From: Clostridia bacterium
Lineage (GTDB): Bacteria > Bacillota > Clostridia > Christensenellales > Aristaeellaceae
Reading direction: 5' to 3'
Assembly (NCBI GenBank): GCA_017512905.1
Contig: JAFWEL010000081.1
Span: forward strand, 1 to 36,437
DNA length: 36,437 bases
Translations under genes and position numbers: made by a program
The notes under the pieces: generated by a model
The model's input: the letters and a program-made list of their open reading frames with translations, nothing else
Database searches by the model: none
Told to the model about the DNA's origin: nothing
Shown: in pieces, positions 6,657-12,721 of the stretch
How positions within the stretch are numbered: the stretch's first letter is position 1
Layout: each line of letters starts with the position of its first letter

Positions 6657-8657
6657 ATGAATATGCTAGGTTTAAGCAGCAAGAGAAGACCTGATCAAAT
6701 AACTGCCAGTGAAGATCATAATTATATTAGCGAATTTGCAGTTATTATTTTATTTCTGATATTGTCTTTTGTTTTCTTGTTTGAGAGTCCCTTGCATCCT
6801 TGGATCAACGGAGAAAGCGGAACCGATTCAAGTGTTTTCAGGACTATTGCGATGATGATGAAGCATGGCAATATGCCATATCGGGATACCTTTGACCATA
6901 AGGGCCCACTCATGTACATTATTTGTTACTTGGGATTGACTATATCAGAATCAAGCGGAATATGGGCGATTGAGTTTCTAAACTTATTCATCACCTTCCT
7001 TCTTTTGTATAAAACTGCAAAGATCTGGACGCACAATAAGTGGCAGGCTATAATTTGTGTGCTTGCTGGATCGACTATACTGTTTGAGTATTTTGAAGGT
7101 GGCAATCTTGTCGAAGAGTACAGTATGCCATATATTTCAGCGGCTTTGTTCATCTTTTCCGATTATATGATCAATAACCGTTATTCTAAAATGCGACTAA
7201 CAATATGTGGTTTCTGCCTCGGATGTGTTATCATGTTAAGGGTTAATATGGCCGTAGTATGGGTTGTGTTTTGTATAACGATTTTCTTCCAAACCATTAT
7301 TAGAAAAGAATTTGACAAAGTTGCATTATTTATAATTTGGTTTACTATAGGCGTTGCTATCTCCGTTTTGCCAATTTTATTATGGCTTGTGGCAAACAAT
7401 TCCCTGAGCAACTTTTGGAAAGCATATATCAAGTTTAATTTTCTGTATTCATCAGCTGAAGGTGGTCGTGCTTCATTCCCCTCAAGATGGAATGCCTTTT
7501 TTACTTTTACCAATACATTTATATTTACACTGTCTCTTACGAGCTCATTATTTCTGTTTGTTAAAAAGAAAAACAATATGTATGCATTGTTGACAGCAAA
7601 CTTACTGTGCAGTGTTTTTATGATGACAATTTCCGGTCAGACTTATCCGCATTATGGAATGATACTGGTTCCGCTCTTTGTGGCAGCAATCGCCTCTCTG
7701 TTTTCTTACCTGAATATAGATAAGAATGTCGGTGGGGTTGCTTCAGTACTGACAATGGGGTTTTTGATCTGCTATTTGATCGCTGGAAAATGGGAAAGTG
7801 AACTCCAGAAAACCGCATCAATATATGGCGACAAGGGAAACAGACATATATCAGATCAAACAATGCAGATCAGCGAAAAAATACAAGAATGGACTTCAGA
7901 AGACGAAAAAATCTCTGTATACGGGAACTATGATGTGCTTTATATTGAGAGTCAAAGATCCCATGCAACCCAGTATTCGTATCAGTTTCCTATCGGTACA
8001 ATTGACTCTGGAATAATGAACGATTATTGGAAGCAGATGCAAGATGAAAAACCGGCAGTCTTTGTAGTGACAAAGGGGAAATGTAGAGATGTTCAAAAAT
8101 ATGTTGAAGAGAATGATTACTGTTTAGTGTGGTCAAGTGGAGCAGTATTGGATGACAGCAATTTGATTTATTGGAAATCTGATTCCTTGAAAAAAGAGGG
8201 AATACTATTGGATTTATGTAATAATCCCTGCGTTGAATTGTCACACGCAGAATTGTCTGAAAATCAACATGAAGGGACAGCAGGCGTCATTTGCCATGGG
8301 AGTTTGCGTAGAGACTATGCTGTAGGAATGGCGCTTGTTGATTATTTGCTTAATGAAGATTATATTGGACTGAAATATACGATTGAGGATGTTTCAGATG
8401 TAGAGATATTGTCATTTTATGGCAAGAAAACAAAAGATCACGGCCATCCAAGTGTATATATTTATGATGATGACGGGAACATGGTAAGGAAGTGTACAGA
8501 CAATTATAGAGATATTGATGATTCATGGAAACGTTATTACATTAGTCTAAAGGGATTAAAAGGAAAATGTACAATTGTATTTAATGGTGGTTATACTGAC
8601 GATACAGGAAGCGAGGACTCAGAATACGTGTTTAGTGATATTAGATTGTATAAGTGA
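6657..8657 (+). CDS. polytopic GT-C/PMT-like glycosyltransferase
   Basis: The 666-aa protein has an N-terminal half with about nine or ten hydrophobic segments (residues 25-385) and a soluble C-terminal part. The first extracytoplasmic loop reads GTDSSVFR ... MPYRDTFDHKGP, the Asp-containing loop seen in bacterial GT39/PMT-like enzymes that take a sugar from a lipid carrier outside the membrane. By position and build it would be the polymer-specific transferase of a gtr-type trio, decorating a wall or capsular polysaccharide. The tail (about 500-666) is rich in beta-type sequence and may bind glycan; its role is unknown. The start ATG lies 3 nt after the GtrA stop with a G-rich SD. Acceptor and sugar cannot be predicted. 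Confidence 0.75.
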   Translation: MNMLGLSSKRRPDQITASEDHNYISEFAVIILFLILSFVFLFESPLHPWINGESGTDSSVFRTIAMMMKHGNMPYRDTFDHKGPLMYIICYLGLTISESSGIWAIEFLNLFITFLLLYKTAKIWTHNKWQAIICVLAGSTILFEYFEGGNLVEEYSMPYISAALFIFSDYMINNRYSKMRLTICGFCLGCVIMLRVNMAVVWVVFCITIFFQTIIRKEFDKVALFIIWFTIGVAISVLPILLWLVANNSLSNFWKAYIKFNFLYSSAEGGRASFPSRWNAFFTFTNTFIFTLSLTSSLFLFVKKKNNMYALLTANLLCSVFMMTISGQTYPHYGMILVPLFVAAIASLFSYLNIDKNVGGVASVLTMGFLICYLIAGKWESELQKTASIYGDKGNRHISDQTMQISEKIQEWTSEDEKISVYGNYDVLYIESQRSHATQYSYQFPIGTIDSGIMNDYWKQMQDEKPAVFVVTKGKCRDVQKYVEENDYCLVWSSGAVLDDSNLIYWKSDSLKKEGILLDLCNNPCVELSHAELSENQHEGTAGVICHGSLRRDYAVGMALVDYLLNEDYIGLKYTIEDVSDVEILSFYGKKTKDHGHPSVYIYDDDGNMVRKCTDNYRDIDDSWKRYYISLKGLKGKCTIVFNGGYTDDTGSEDSEYVFSDIRLYK

Positions 8658-8668
8658 TATCGGAGATG

Positions 8669-8699
8669 TCAACACACTGGGACGGTGCTGTAGTGTTTA
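8669..8699. repeat. REP-like hairpin (GGGACGG family)
   Basis: AACACAC ... TAGTGTTT forms a stem around the core TGGGACGGTGCTGT. It lies just after the last island gene and is a diverged member of the GGGACGGTTCT family found at 8873, 9143, 10322 and 11428. It could also end the glycosyltransferase transcript. Confidence 0.5.
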
Positions 8700-8704
8700 G
8701 GTAC

Positions 8705-8758
8705 TGTCACGTAATATATTGACTATATTGTAACAAAAAGGTAGATTATTACGTGACA
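8705..8758. repeat. 12-bp perfect inverted repeat
   Basis: TGTCACGTAATA at 8705-8716 is mirrored by TATTACGTGACA at 8747-8758 with a 30-nt AT-rich loop. It is in the non-coding right end of the island. It could be a recombinase or regulator site, or the arms of a small insertion; no function is evident. Confidence 0.5.
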
Positions 8759-8872
8759 ATATGTGAGATACTATCAGCAGGTTCATACATGGAAGGATCG
8801 GCTGATAGTAGTCCATTCAGAAACGAAACGTGTAATACGCCTGGTATTGGGGGATATGCTTCCGGGTGTCGG

Positions 8873-8899
8873 GTGTCACGGGGACGGTTCTCATGACAC
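8873..8899. repeat. REP-like hairpin (GGGACGG family)
   Basis: The stem GTGTCA/TGACAC surrounds the core CGGGGACGGTTCT. It is a single, unpaired member of the REP family, placed 28 nt before the tRNA-Val remnant at the right border of the island. Confidence 0.65.
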
Positions 8900-8926
8900 A
8901 AACGCATCATGTACAAAGGGCACCTG

Positions 8927-8986
8927 GGTAGAGCACATCGTTCACATCGATGGGGTCACAGGTTCGAGTCCTGTTTGCGACCACCA
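8927..8986 (+). pseudogene. tRNA-Val 3' remnant (island right border)
   Basis: Positions 8927-8973 are identical to 5364-5410 of the intact tRNA-Val, covering part of the D arm, the anticodon arm and the T arm. The acceptor half and CCA follow (8977-8986) but with one extra T before GCGACC compared with the intact copy. The 5' acceptor strand and D-stem start are missing and replaced by unrelated sequence, so it cannot give a tRNA. Encoded CCA and a strong terminator follow, suggesting that this side carries the original 3' end of the tRNA locus. Confidence 0.85.
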
Positions 8987-8991
8987 AATCG

Positions 8992-9028
8992 GAGAAGCCC
9001 TGAAAACACGGGCTTCTCTTTCATTTTT
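8992..9028 (+). terminator. intrinsic terminator after the tRNA remnant
   Basis: A perfect 9-bp stem GAGAAGCCC/GGGCTTCTC with a 9-nt loop is followed by TTTCATTTTT. It is placed like a tRNA terminator, 6 nt after the CCA of the remnant, and probably once served the uninterrupted tRNA-Val gene. Confidence 0.85.
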
Positions 9029-9031
9029 GAG

Positions 9032-9142
9032 TGAACCCTCGTCTACCGAAAAGGGGTTCATTTTAGATGTGAACAGAGTGCCCCATCAATAAAGCTACAC
9101 GATTTCGGTGTGGCTTCGTTGCCAGCATACTGTTCACATCTA
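9032..9142. repeat. nested inverted repeats, MITE-like
   Basis: A TGAACCC/GGGTTCA hairpin (9032-9060) precedes a 79-bp unit. The ends of that unit form a 13-bp perfect inverted repeat (TAGATGTGAACAG at 9064-9076, mirrored at 9130-9142), and its centre forms a second hairpin, AAGCTACAC/GTGTGGCTT (9092-9116). It contains no plausible gene. A REP pair follows directly at 9143. Confidence 0.55.
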
Positions 9143-9218
9143 TGACAGCTGGGACGATTCTAAATGTCAGCATATTTGCGTCAATGAAAAGACGACAATA
9201 AGAACCGTCCCAGATGTC
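9143..9218. repeat. inverted pair of REP-like hairpins
   Basis: Two hairpins with TGACA/TGTCA-type stems and the core TGGGACGRTTCT face each other: 9143-9169 forward and 9194-9218 reverse. This is a BIME-like arrangement. A half copy (AACCGTCCCC) follows at about 9221-9230. It forms the boundary before the small ORF and the vapBC module. Confidence 0.7.
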
Positions 9219-9239
9219 AAAACCGTCCCCCTGCCGTAC

Positions 9240-9260
9240 GGGCGGCGCAACGCGCCGCCC
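9240..9260 (-). terminator. GC-rich hairpin downstream of the small minus-strand ORF
   Basis: A perfect 9-bp stem GGGCGGCGC/GCGCCGCCC with a 3-nt loop lies 10 nt past the stop of the minus-strand ORF at 9270. There is no U-run, so termination is only probable. Confidence 0.45.
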
Positions 9261-9269
9261 GGCGTTCCT

Positions 9270-9554
9270 TTATTTTCCCTTCCCCCGCAGCATCCCGCCG
9301 ATCTTCTTCATGCAGCGCCAGTAGTTGCGCTCGTGGACCGTGGCTGCGGCGCGAACGTGGCGCTCCTGCGCCGCCGGGGGCAGCAGGCAGTCCGCGCGGG
9401 TCAGCCCCTCCACCAGGCAGTCGCGCAGCTCCTTTTGGTGGGACGGCTCCAGCCCCTCCGCCCGGAACAGCAGCTCCGAGGCCGCCAGCTCATAGACATC
9501 GAAACACATGAGGACATGGACCGTTTCTGATACGCGCACCCCGCCGTTGCGCAT
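9270..9554 (-). CDS. hypothetical small protein
   Basis: An open frame of up to 94 aa whose composition looks protein-like rather than antisense noise: CFDVYELAASELLFRAEG, then KELRDCLVEGL and a basic tail MKKIGGMLRGKGK. I recognise no domain. The ATG at 9554 lies inside the loop of the hairpin that follows vapC, so a start further in (ATG at 9509, giving 79 aa) is likely; neither has a convincing SD. It follows vapC on the same strand and ends before a GC-rich hairpin. It could be a passenger of the toxin-antitoxin segment or a remnant. Confidence 0.4.
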   Translation of the reverse strand: MRNGGVRVSETVHVLMCFDVYELAASELLFRAEGLEPSHQKELRDCLVEGLTRADCLLPPAAQERHVRAAATVHERNYWRCMKKIGGMLRGKGK

Positions 9555-9571
9555 GCCTGCGGCGGGGTGCG
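9535..9571 (-). terminator. hairpin after vapC
   Basis: A perfect 12-bp GC-rich stem CGCACCCCGCCG/CGGCGGGGTGCG with a 13-nt loop begins at the vapC stop codon. No U-run follows on the minus strand, so read-through into the small ORF is possible. Confidence 0.55.
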
Positions 9572-9572
9572 T

Positions 9573-10007
9573 TTAGTCCTGCCTGCTGATGAAGCGGACA
9601 AATTCAGCGGGAGAGTACACCTGAACAGATGACGTTTTGTAGTGCGCGGGGTTTCTGGTAACAATGTACTCGACACCCGCGCGGGCGGCACTTTCAATCA
9701 GGATGGCATCCTCATAGTCCCCATTATTGATGCCGAGCGCGTTCTGGCAATCGATGCCAAGGGTATCGATCAGTTCAAAGAGGGAGAGTATTTTTCCGAC
9801 GACCTGCCTGGCCCTGGCGTCAACATTTTCTTCTCCTTTGAACTGCTTTCTGGAGAAGAAATGAAGATCCGCGATCTGCTTCGCTGTCAGGCAGCCCGTG
9901 ACCTGTTTGTTGGCAATGGCACGGAAGATAACGGCGCCATCCTGGAACCAGGGCTCACGCCGTTGAAGGACATCCACTACGACATTGGTATCGAGGATCG
10001 CTCTCAT
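9573..10007 (-). CDS. vapC: PIN-domain toxin, VapC type
   Basis: The 144-aa protein is a PIN-domain ribonuclease of the VapC kind. The acidic active-site set is visible: Asp6 in LDTNVVVDVL, the NGDYEDAIL block with Asp97, Glu99 and Asp100, and the closing VTRNPAHY motif near 117-122. VapC toxins cut tRNA or rRNA at specific sites when released from their antitoxin; the target here is unknown. The start ATG overlaps the stop of the antitoxin gene by 4 nt (ATGA), so the two are translationally coupled. The pair sits between two REP pairs (9143-9218 and 10322-10405). Confidence 0.9.
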   Translation of the reverse strand: MRAILDTNVVVDVLQRREPWFQDGAVIFRAIANKQVTGCLTAKQIADLHFFSRKQFKGEENVDARARQVVGKILSLFELIDTLGIDCQNALGINNGDYEDAILIESAARAGVEYIVTRNPAHYKTSSVQVYSPAEFVRFISRQD

Positions 10008-10219
10008 ACTTCGCTCAGACGCTCCTCCCTGGCTTCTTCAAGGGTCATCGCCTGCGGAAGAATGCCGAAAAGGGACTCCGCGATCTCAACCCTGTCTTGA
10101 AACGGGTTGGTCAGCTTCGCCACAATTTTCCCGTACTGTGTGATAAACACATCCTCGGTTGAGGCGAGCAGCAGATACTTGCTGAGATTGGCTTTCAATT
10201 CGGTGGCCGTGATGGACAT
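10004..10219 (-). CDS. vapB: Phd/YefM-like antitoxin, VapB partner
   Basis: The 71-aa antitoxin starts at ATG 10219, preceded by AAAGGAGG at 8-nt spacing; longer versions of the frame would run through the promoter and can be dismissed. The N-terminal part, SITATELKANLSKYL followed by VFITQYGKIVAKL, is typical of the Phd/YefM dimerisation and DNA-binding fold. The acidic C-terminus should wrap around the PIN toxin. Antitoxins of this kind repress their own promoter, which lies 27 nt upstream. It is coupled to vapC by a 4-nt overlap. Confidence 0.88.
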   Translation of the reverse strand: MSITATELKANLSKYLLLASTEDVFITQYGKIVAKLTNPFQDRVEIAESLFGILPQAMTLEEAREERLSEV

Positions 10220-10245
10220 GCACAACGCCTCCTTTCCCTGAACCC

Positions 10246-10274
10246 AGTATACCAGAATAGAACGACGAAAGCAA
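10246..10274 (-). promoter_or_regulatory. vapBC promoter
   Basis: On the minus strand TTGCTT (10274-10269) and TATACT (10251-10246) are separated by 17 bp, a good sigma-A promoter 27 nt ahead of vapB. Confidence 0.7.
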
Positions 10275-10321
10275 TATAAATCGGACGATTTCAAAAAATA
10301 ATAGCACGAAAGGGAGGGGGA

Positions 10322-10405
10322 GTGGGACAAGGGGACGGTTCTTCTGTCCCATTCTGGCGAGAATTTCAGTTGGGAGTGGGACAATAGAACCGTCCCCGTG
10401 TGTTT
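10322..10405. repeat. inverted pair of REP-like hairpins
   Basis: The forward unit (TGGGACA/TGTCCCA stem around AGGGGACGGTTCTTC, 10323-10351) faces a reverse unit with AGAACCGTCCCC (about 10375-10405). A small TTCT/AGAA hairpin lies between them. It separates the vapBC module from the divergent DUF3990 module. Confidence 0.75.
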
Positions 10406-10443
10406 CCCTTGTGTTTTATTCCGGGCTTAGGCCCTGTTTTCTC

Positions 10444-10472
10444 TTGTAGCTGTCCCCCTCACGTGGTATAAT
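10444..10472 (+). promoter_or_regulatory. promoter of the DUF3791-DUF3990 operon
   Basis: TTGTAG (10444-10449) and a perfect TATAAT (10467-10472) are spaced by 17 bp, 30 nt before the first gene of the operon. Confidence 0.75.
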
Positions 10473-10502
10473 ATGGCCAGAGACATTCGGAGGTAGACAG
10501 GC

Positions 10503-10718
10503 ATGAACAGGGATTCTATGGTCTTTGTGGTGTATATGATTCATCGCTGCGCCAATCAATGGGGGCTTTCTCCGGCAATGGTATACAAAAAGCTCAAGGA
10601 ATCCGGCTGCATAGAGAGCTATCTTGTCCCACACTATGGCGTGTTGCATACGCAGTCCAGCACGTATGTATTGGAAGATATTGAACAGTACCTGAAAAAC
10701 AGGGGGATTGCGGTATGA
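10503..10718 (+). CDS. DUF3791 family protein, probable antitoxin component
   Basis: A 71-aa protein of the DUF3791 type. After a hydrophobic opening (VFVVYMIHRCANQWGLS) come AMVYKKLKESGCIESYLVPHY and a C-terminal YVLEDIEQYLKNRGI. Proteins of this family usually sit directly in front of a DUF3990 gene, which is the case here with a 4-nt ATGA overlap. The SD GGAGG lies 9 nt before the ATG. As the small first gene of the operon it is the best candidate for an antitoxin or regulator, though this role is inferred from gene order. A second, different DUF3791-like protein ends the operon. Confidence 0.8.
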   Translation: MNRDSMVFVVYMIHRCANQWGLSPAMVYKKLKESGCIESYLVPHYGVLHTQSSTYVLEDIEQYLKNRGIAV

Positions 10719-11191
10719 TCGTCTATCACGGATCGTCTGAAGTTGTGCGTCAGCCGGATATCCTTCACTCCTACCGTGCGCTGGATTTCGGAAAGGGCTT
10801 CTATGTGACCACAGTCAGTCAGCAGGCGGAGCGATGGGCACGGCGCAAGGCTGCGCTGGTCGGCGGCAGGGCGATAGTCAACCAATATCAGATGGATGAC
10901 GACATGACAGGTCTTCGCGTCAAGAGATTCCCTGACGACCTTGCGGAATGGATTGAATTTGTGTGTGATTGTCGGGATGGGAAACCGGGCTACCAGAATT
11001 ATGACCTGATTATCGGGAAGGTCGCCAACGACAAGGTTTTCCGCGTGGTGGACATGTACCATTCCGGCATCTGGGATAAGGAACGAGCGCTGAAGGAAAT
11101 CCGGGCTTATCCGAACTACGACCAGCTTGCCTTCATTACCCAGAGGGCCATTGACCAGTTATTGTGCTTTGAATGCTGTTTGGAGGTGTGA
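10715..11191 (+). CDS. DUF3990 protein, ADP-ribosyltransferase-like putative toxin
   Basis: The 158-aa DUF3990 protein shows signs of the ADP-ribosyltransferase fold: an N-terminal YHGSSEVV (the His of an H-Y-E type site), then LDFGKGFYVTT, the FGxGFYxT strand typical of ARTs, followed by a helix QQAERWARRKA. A conserved-looking YDLIIGKVANDKVF and a C-terminal FITQRAIDQLLCFE (possible catalytic Glu) follow. I infer that it ADP-ribosylates a cellular target as the toxin of a small module; no target can be read from the sequence. It overlaps the upstream DUF3791 gene by 4 nt and is followed 3 nt later by a second small gene, so the operon is tightly coupled. Confidence 0.8.
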   Translation: MIVYHGSSEVVRQPDILHSYRALDFGKGFYVTTVSQQAERWARRKAALVGGRAIVNQYQMDDDMTGLRVKRFPDDLAEWIEFVCDCRDGKPGYQNYDLIIGKVANDKVFRVVDMYHSGIWDKERALKEIRAYPNYDQLAFITQRAIDQLLCFECCLEV

Positions 11192-11194
11192 GGC

Positions 11195-11419
11195 GTGGAT
11201 GATCGCATTCTGGAACAAACCTATCAGGAAAATCTCGAAGAACGGTTGATTGCCTACATCGCCGATCAGCACGGCGTTTCACTGGAAAAGGCGATGGATA
11301 TCTATTACAGCAGCAATCTGGCAGAAAAGATTCACAACGGCATAGAGGGCATACAGTATTTGGACTACAAGGTGCTGGCACAGATTCTTCAGGAGACAGA
11401 ACCGGAACGATTCTGTTGA
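11195..11419 (+). CDS. second DUF3791-like small protein
   Basis: A 74-aa protein starting at GTG 11195 with GGAGG about 9 nt upstream, 3 nt after the DUF3990 stop. The sequence is helical and acidic; LIAYIADQHGVSLEKAMDIYY, then LAEKIHNGIEGIQYLDYKVLA, resembles the DUF3791 pattern of a helix, a short Y-S-S turn and a Y-L-D-Y stretch. It differs from the first gene of the operon, so the module has a small partner on each side of the putative toxin. It may neutralise the toxin or help it fold; which of the two is the antitoxin cannot be told. A REP pair follows 9 nt after the stop codon. Confidence 0.75.
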   Translation: MDDRILEQTYQENLEERLIAYIADQHGVSLEKAMDIYYSSNLAEKIHNGIEGIQYLDYKVLAQILQETEPERFC

Positions 11420-11427
11420 GATCAAGG

Positions 11428-11563
11428 ACACATGGGGACGGTTCTCTGTGTTACTCCGACATCACCATTCGGCGACTCAGCAGGATAACAGGTATCCGCT
11501 CTGTAACCGTGAGGAAATTTGTGATGTAGTCATAAGAACACAGAGAACCGTCCCCTTGTGTTT
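11428..11563. repeat. inverted pair of REP-like hairpins
   Basis: The forward unit (ACACA/TGTGT stem around TGGGGACGGTTCTC, 11428-11451) and the reverse unit (11538-11563, core GAGAACCGTCCCC) bracket about 86 bp of unique sequence with no gene. It closes the DUF3990 module on its right side and touches the corA stop codon. Confidence 0.8.
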
Positions 11564-11565
11564 CA

Positions 11566-12477
11566 TCACATCCACTTTTTCCGTTTGAACCAGATAAGGC
11601 AGACTACCACGATAAGGATGGAGATTACAATGACTATGGGATAACTGTATCGCCATTCCAGCTCTGGCATGTAGCGAAAGTTCATACCATACCAGCCCGC
11701 GATGAGCGTCAGCGGTAGAAATATGGATGTAACGACTGTGAGCACCGTCATGATGCGATTCTGTCTGACATCCAACTGAGATTGCATCAGATCGCGGAGT
11801 TGCATGACATATTCGCGCTGTCCGTTGACAATATCCCGCAAGCGCACAACCCGTTCGGTAAACATGTGAAAATAGCGAAGGTTTTCTTCTTTGAAGAAAC
11901 CGTTCTCGTTTTCTTCCAGCTCCTGTCCCAAATCGATCAGCTGTTCATAGTGCACGCGCAGGTCAAGCAGGTCACCACGGATATCATTCATTTCCTTGGG
12001 ATAGGTCTTGACCTCATCGCGCAGAATCGCCTCTTCGATCAGGTTCAGGCGATGCTCCGTATTTTCGAGCAGCGTCAAATCATCGCCGATGGTCATTTCC
12101 AGCAGGTCGTATAAGAACCGCTCCAAACCAGGCAGCCGCCATCTCTTTGTCTGGCTGAGCTTGCGCAGCATTTCCAGCACATAACCGCTGTCATCGACCC
12201 AAACAACGCCTTTTTCATCCAAGGCGAATGAAAAATTATGTCGTTGACCGCCTATATCATCCCGATTGGGAATTGATAACGATCCCGTCAACGAATCCAT
12301 GTTGACAACCGCCTTTGTCTCCTGTGGCGTGTCCATTTCCATATCGATCAGCATATCAAAGCGCTCTTTCTGCTGCTGCCACTGCTGTGTATCCAGCACG
12401 ACCACATATTGCGCATTGCCTTCATGGATTTCTTTTTCACTACATGGCGTCAGAACTTCTTTGATCAGGTAATACAT
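11566..12477 (-). CDS. corA: CorA-family divalent metal ion channel
   Basis: The 303-aa protein is a CorA/2-TM-GxN type channel for Mg2+ or Co2+ in the cell membrane. It has a soluble N-terminal alpha/beta part, a long helical region (about 125-245) and two C-terminal membrane segments. The pore-lining signature YGMNF is at residues 263-267, at the end of TM1 (IFLPLTLIAGWYGMNF), and the protein ends with the basic stretch KRKKW. I place the start at ATG 12477, where GGAGGGG lies 6-8 nt upstream; the frame stays open for 12 more codons. It is a single gene, bounded by a REP pair downstream and a hairpin repeat upstream. Ion specificity is not certain. Confidence 0.92.
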   Translation of the reverse strand: MYYLIKEVLTPCSEKEIHEGNAQYVVVLDTQQWQQQKERFDMLIDMEMDTPQETKAVVNMDSLTGSLSIPNRDDIGGQRHNFSFALDEKGVVWVDDSGYVLEMLRKLSQTKRWRLPGLERFLYDLLEMTIGDDLTLLENTEHRLNLIEEAILRDEVKTYPKEMNDIRGDLLDLRVHYEQLIDLGQELEENENGFFKEENLRYFHMFTERVVRLRDIVNGQREYVMQLRDLMQSQLDVRQNRIMTVLTVVTSIFLPLTLIAGWYGMNFRYMPELEWRYSYPIVIVISILIVVVCLIWFKRKKWM

Positions 12478-12631
12478 GTTCTCCCCTCCACGAGGAAAGC
12501 TTATCACAATCATGGCGTTATTGCAAGAATGTATGTCATGATAGTCGCGCGCTGCGACAGGGGAATCTTTGTGCCAGAAAAGGAATCTTGCAGAACCGTC
12601 TTCGACGGCATGAAAGCATTATGGAAAGATG

Positions 12632-12667
12632 GTGCCTCCAATAACCAATTTTGGCTATTGGAGGCAC
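12632..12667. repeat. hairpin repeat copy 2 (GGTGCC-type)
   Basis: A 16-bp stem GTGCCTCCAATAACCA/TGGCTATTGGAGGCAC with a 4-nt loop, nearly the same as the hairpin after ileS (5013-5060). It lies between corA and the end of the DUF4179 gene, on whose transcript it would come about 55 nt after the stop. Confidence 0.7.
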
Positions 12668-12721
12668 TGTCTTGTATTTCGGCTTAGGATTAATTTAGTC
12701 TGATTTGTATATGACTAACAA

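Larger units (their letters stand above)
5347..8986. mobile_element. AT-rich genomic island in tRNA-Val
   Basis: The segment is bounded by an intact tRNA-Val gene (5347-5419) and a direct repeat of its 3' part (8927-8983, of which 47 bp are identical). That is the arrangement left when a mobile element integrates into a tRNA gene. The interior is clearly richer in A+T than the flanking genes and holds only three genes for surface-glycan modification. No integrase or excisionase gene is present, so it is either a relic or mobilised in trans. The island call is inference from the repeat and the composition. Confidence 0.75.

Noticed and set aside
5420-8926. A complete prophage or integrative element
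   Set aside because: There is no integrase, excisionase, replication or structural gene; only the three glycan genes and repeats.
8763-9092. A 109-codon frame across the island's right border
   Set aside because: It runs through a REP hairpin, the tRNA remnant and a terminator, so it is non-coding repeat sequence.
9401-9697. A 98-codon minus-strand frame overlapping vapC and the small ORF
   Set aside because: It crosses the vapC terminator hairpin and has a Ser/Arg-rich, out-of-frame composition.
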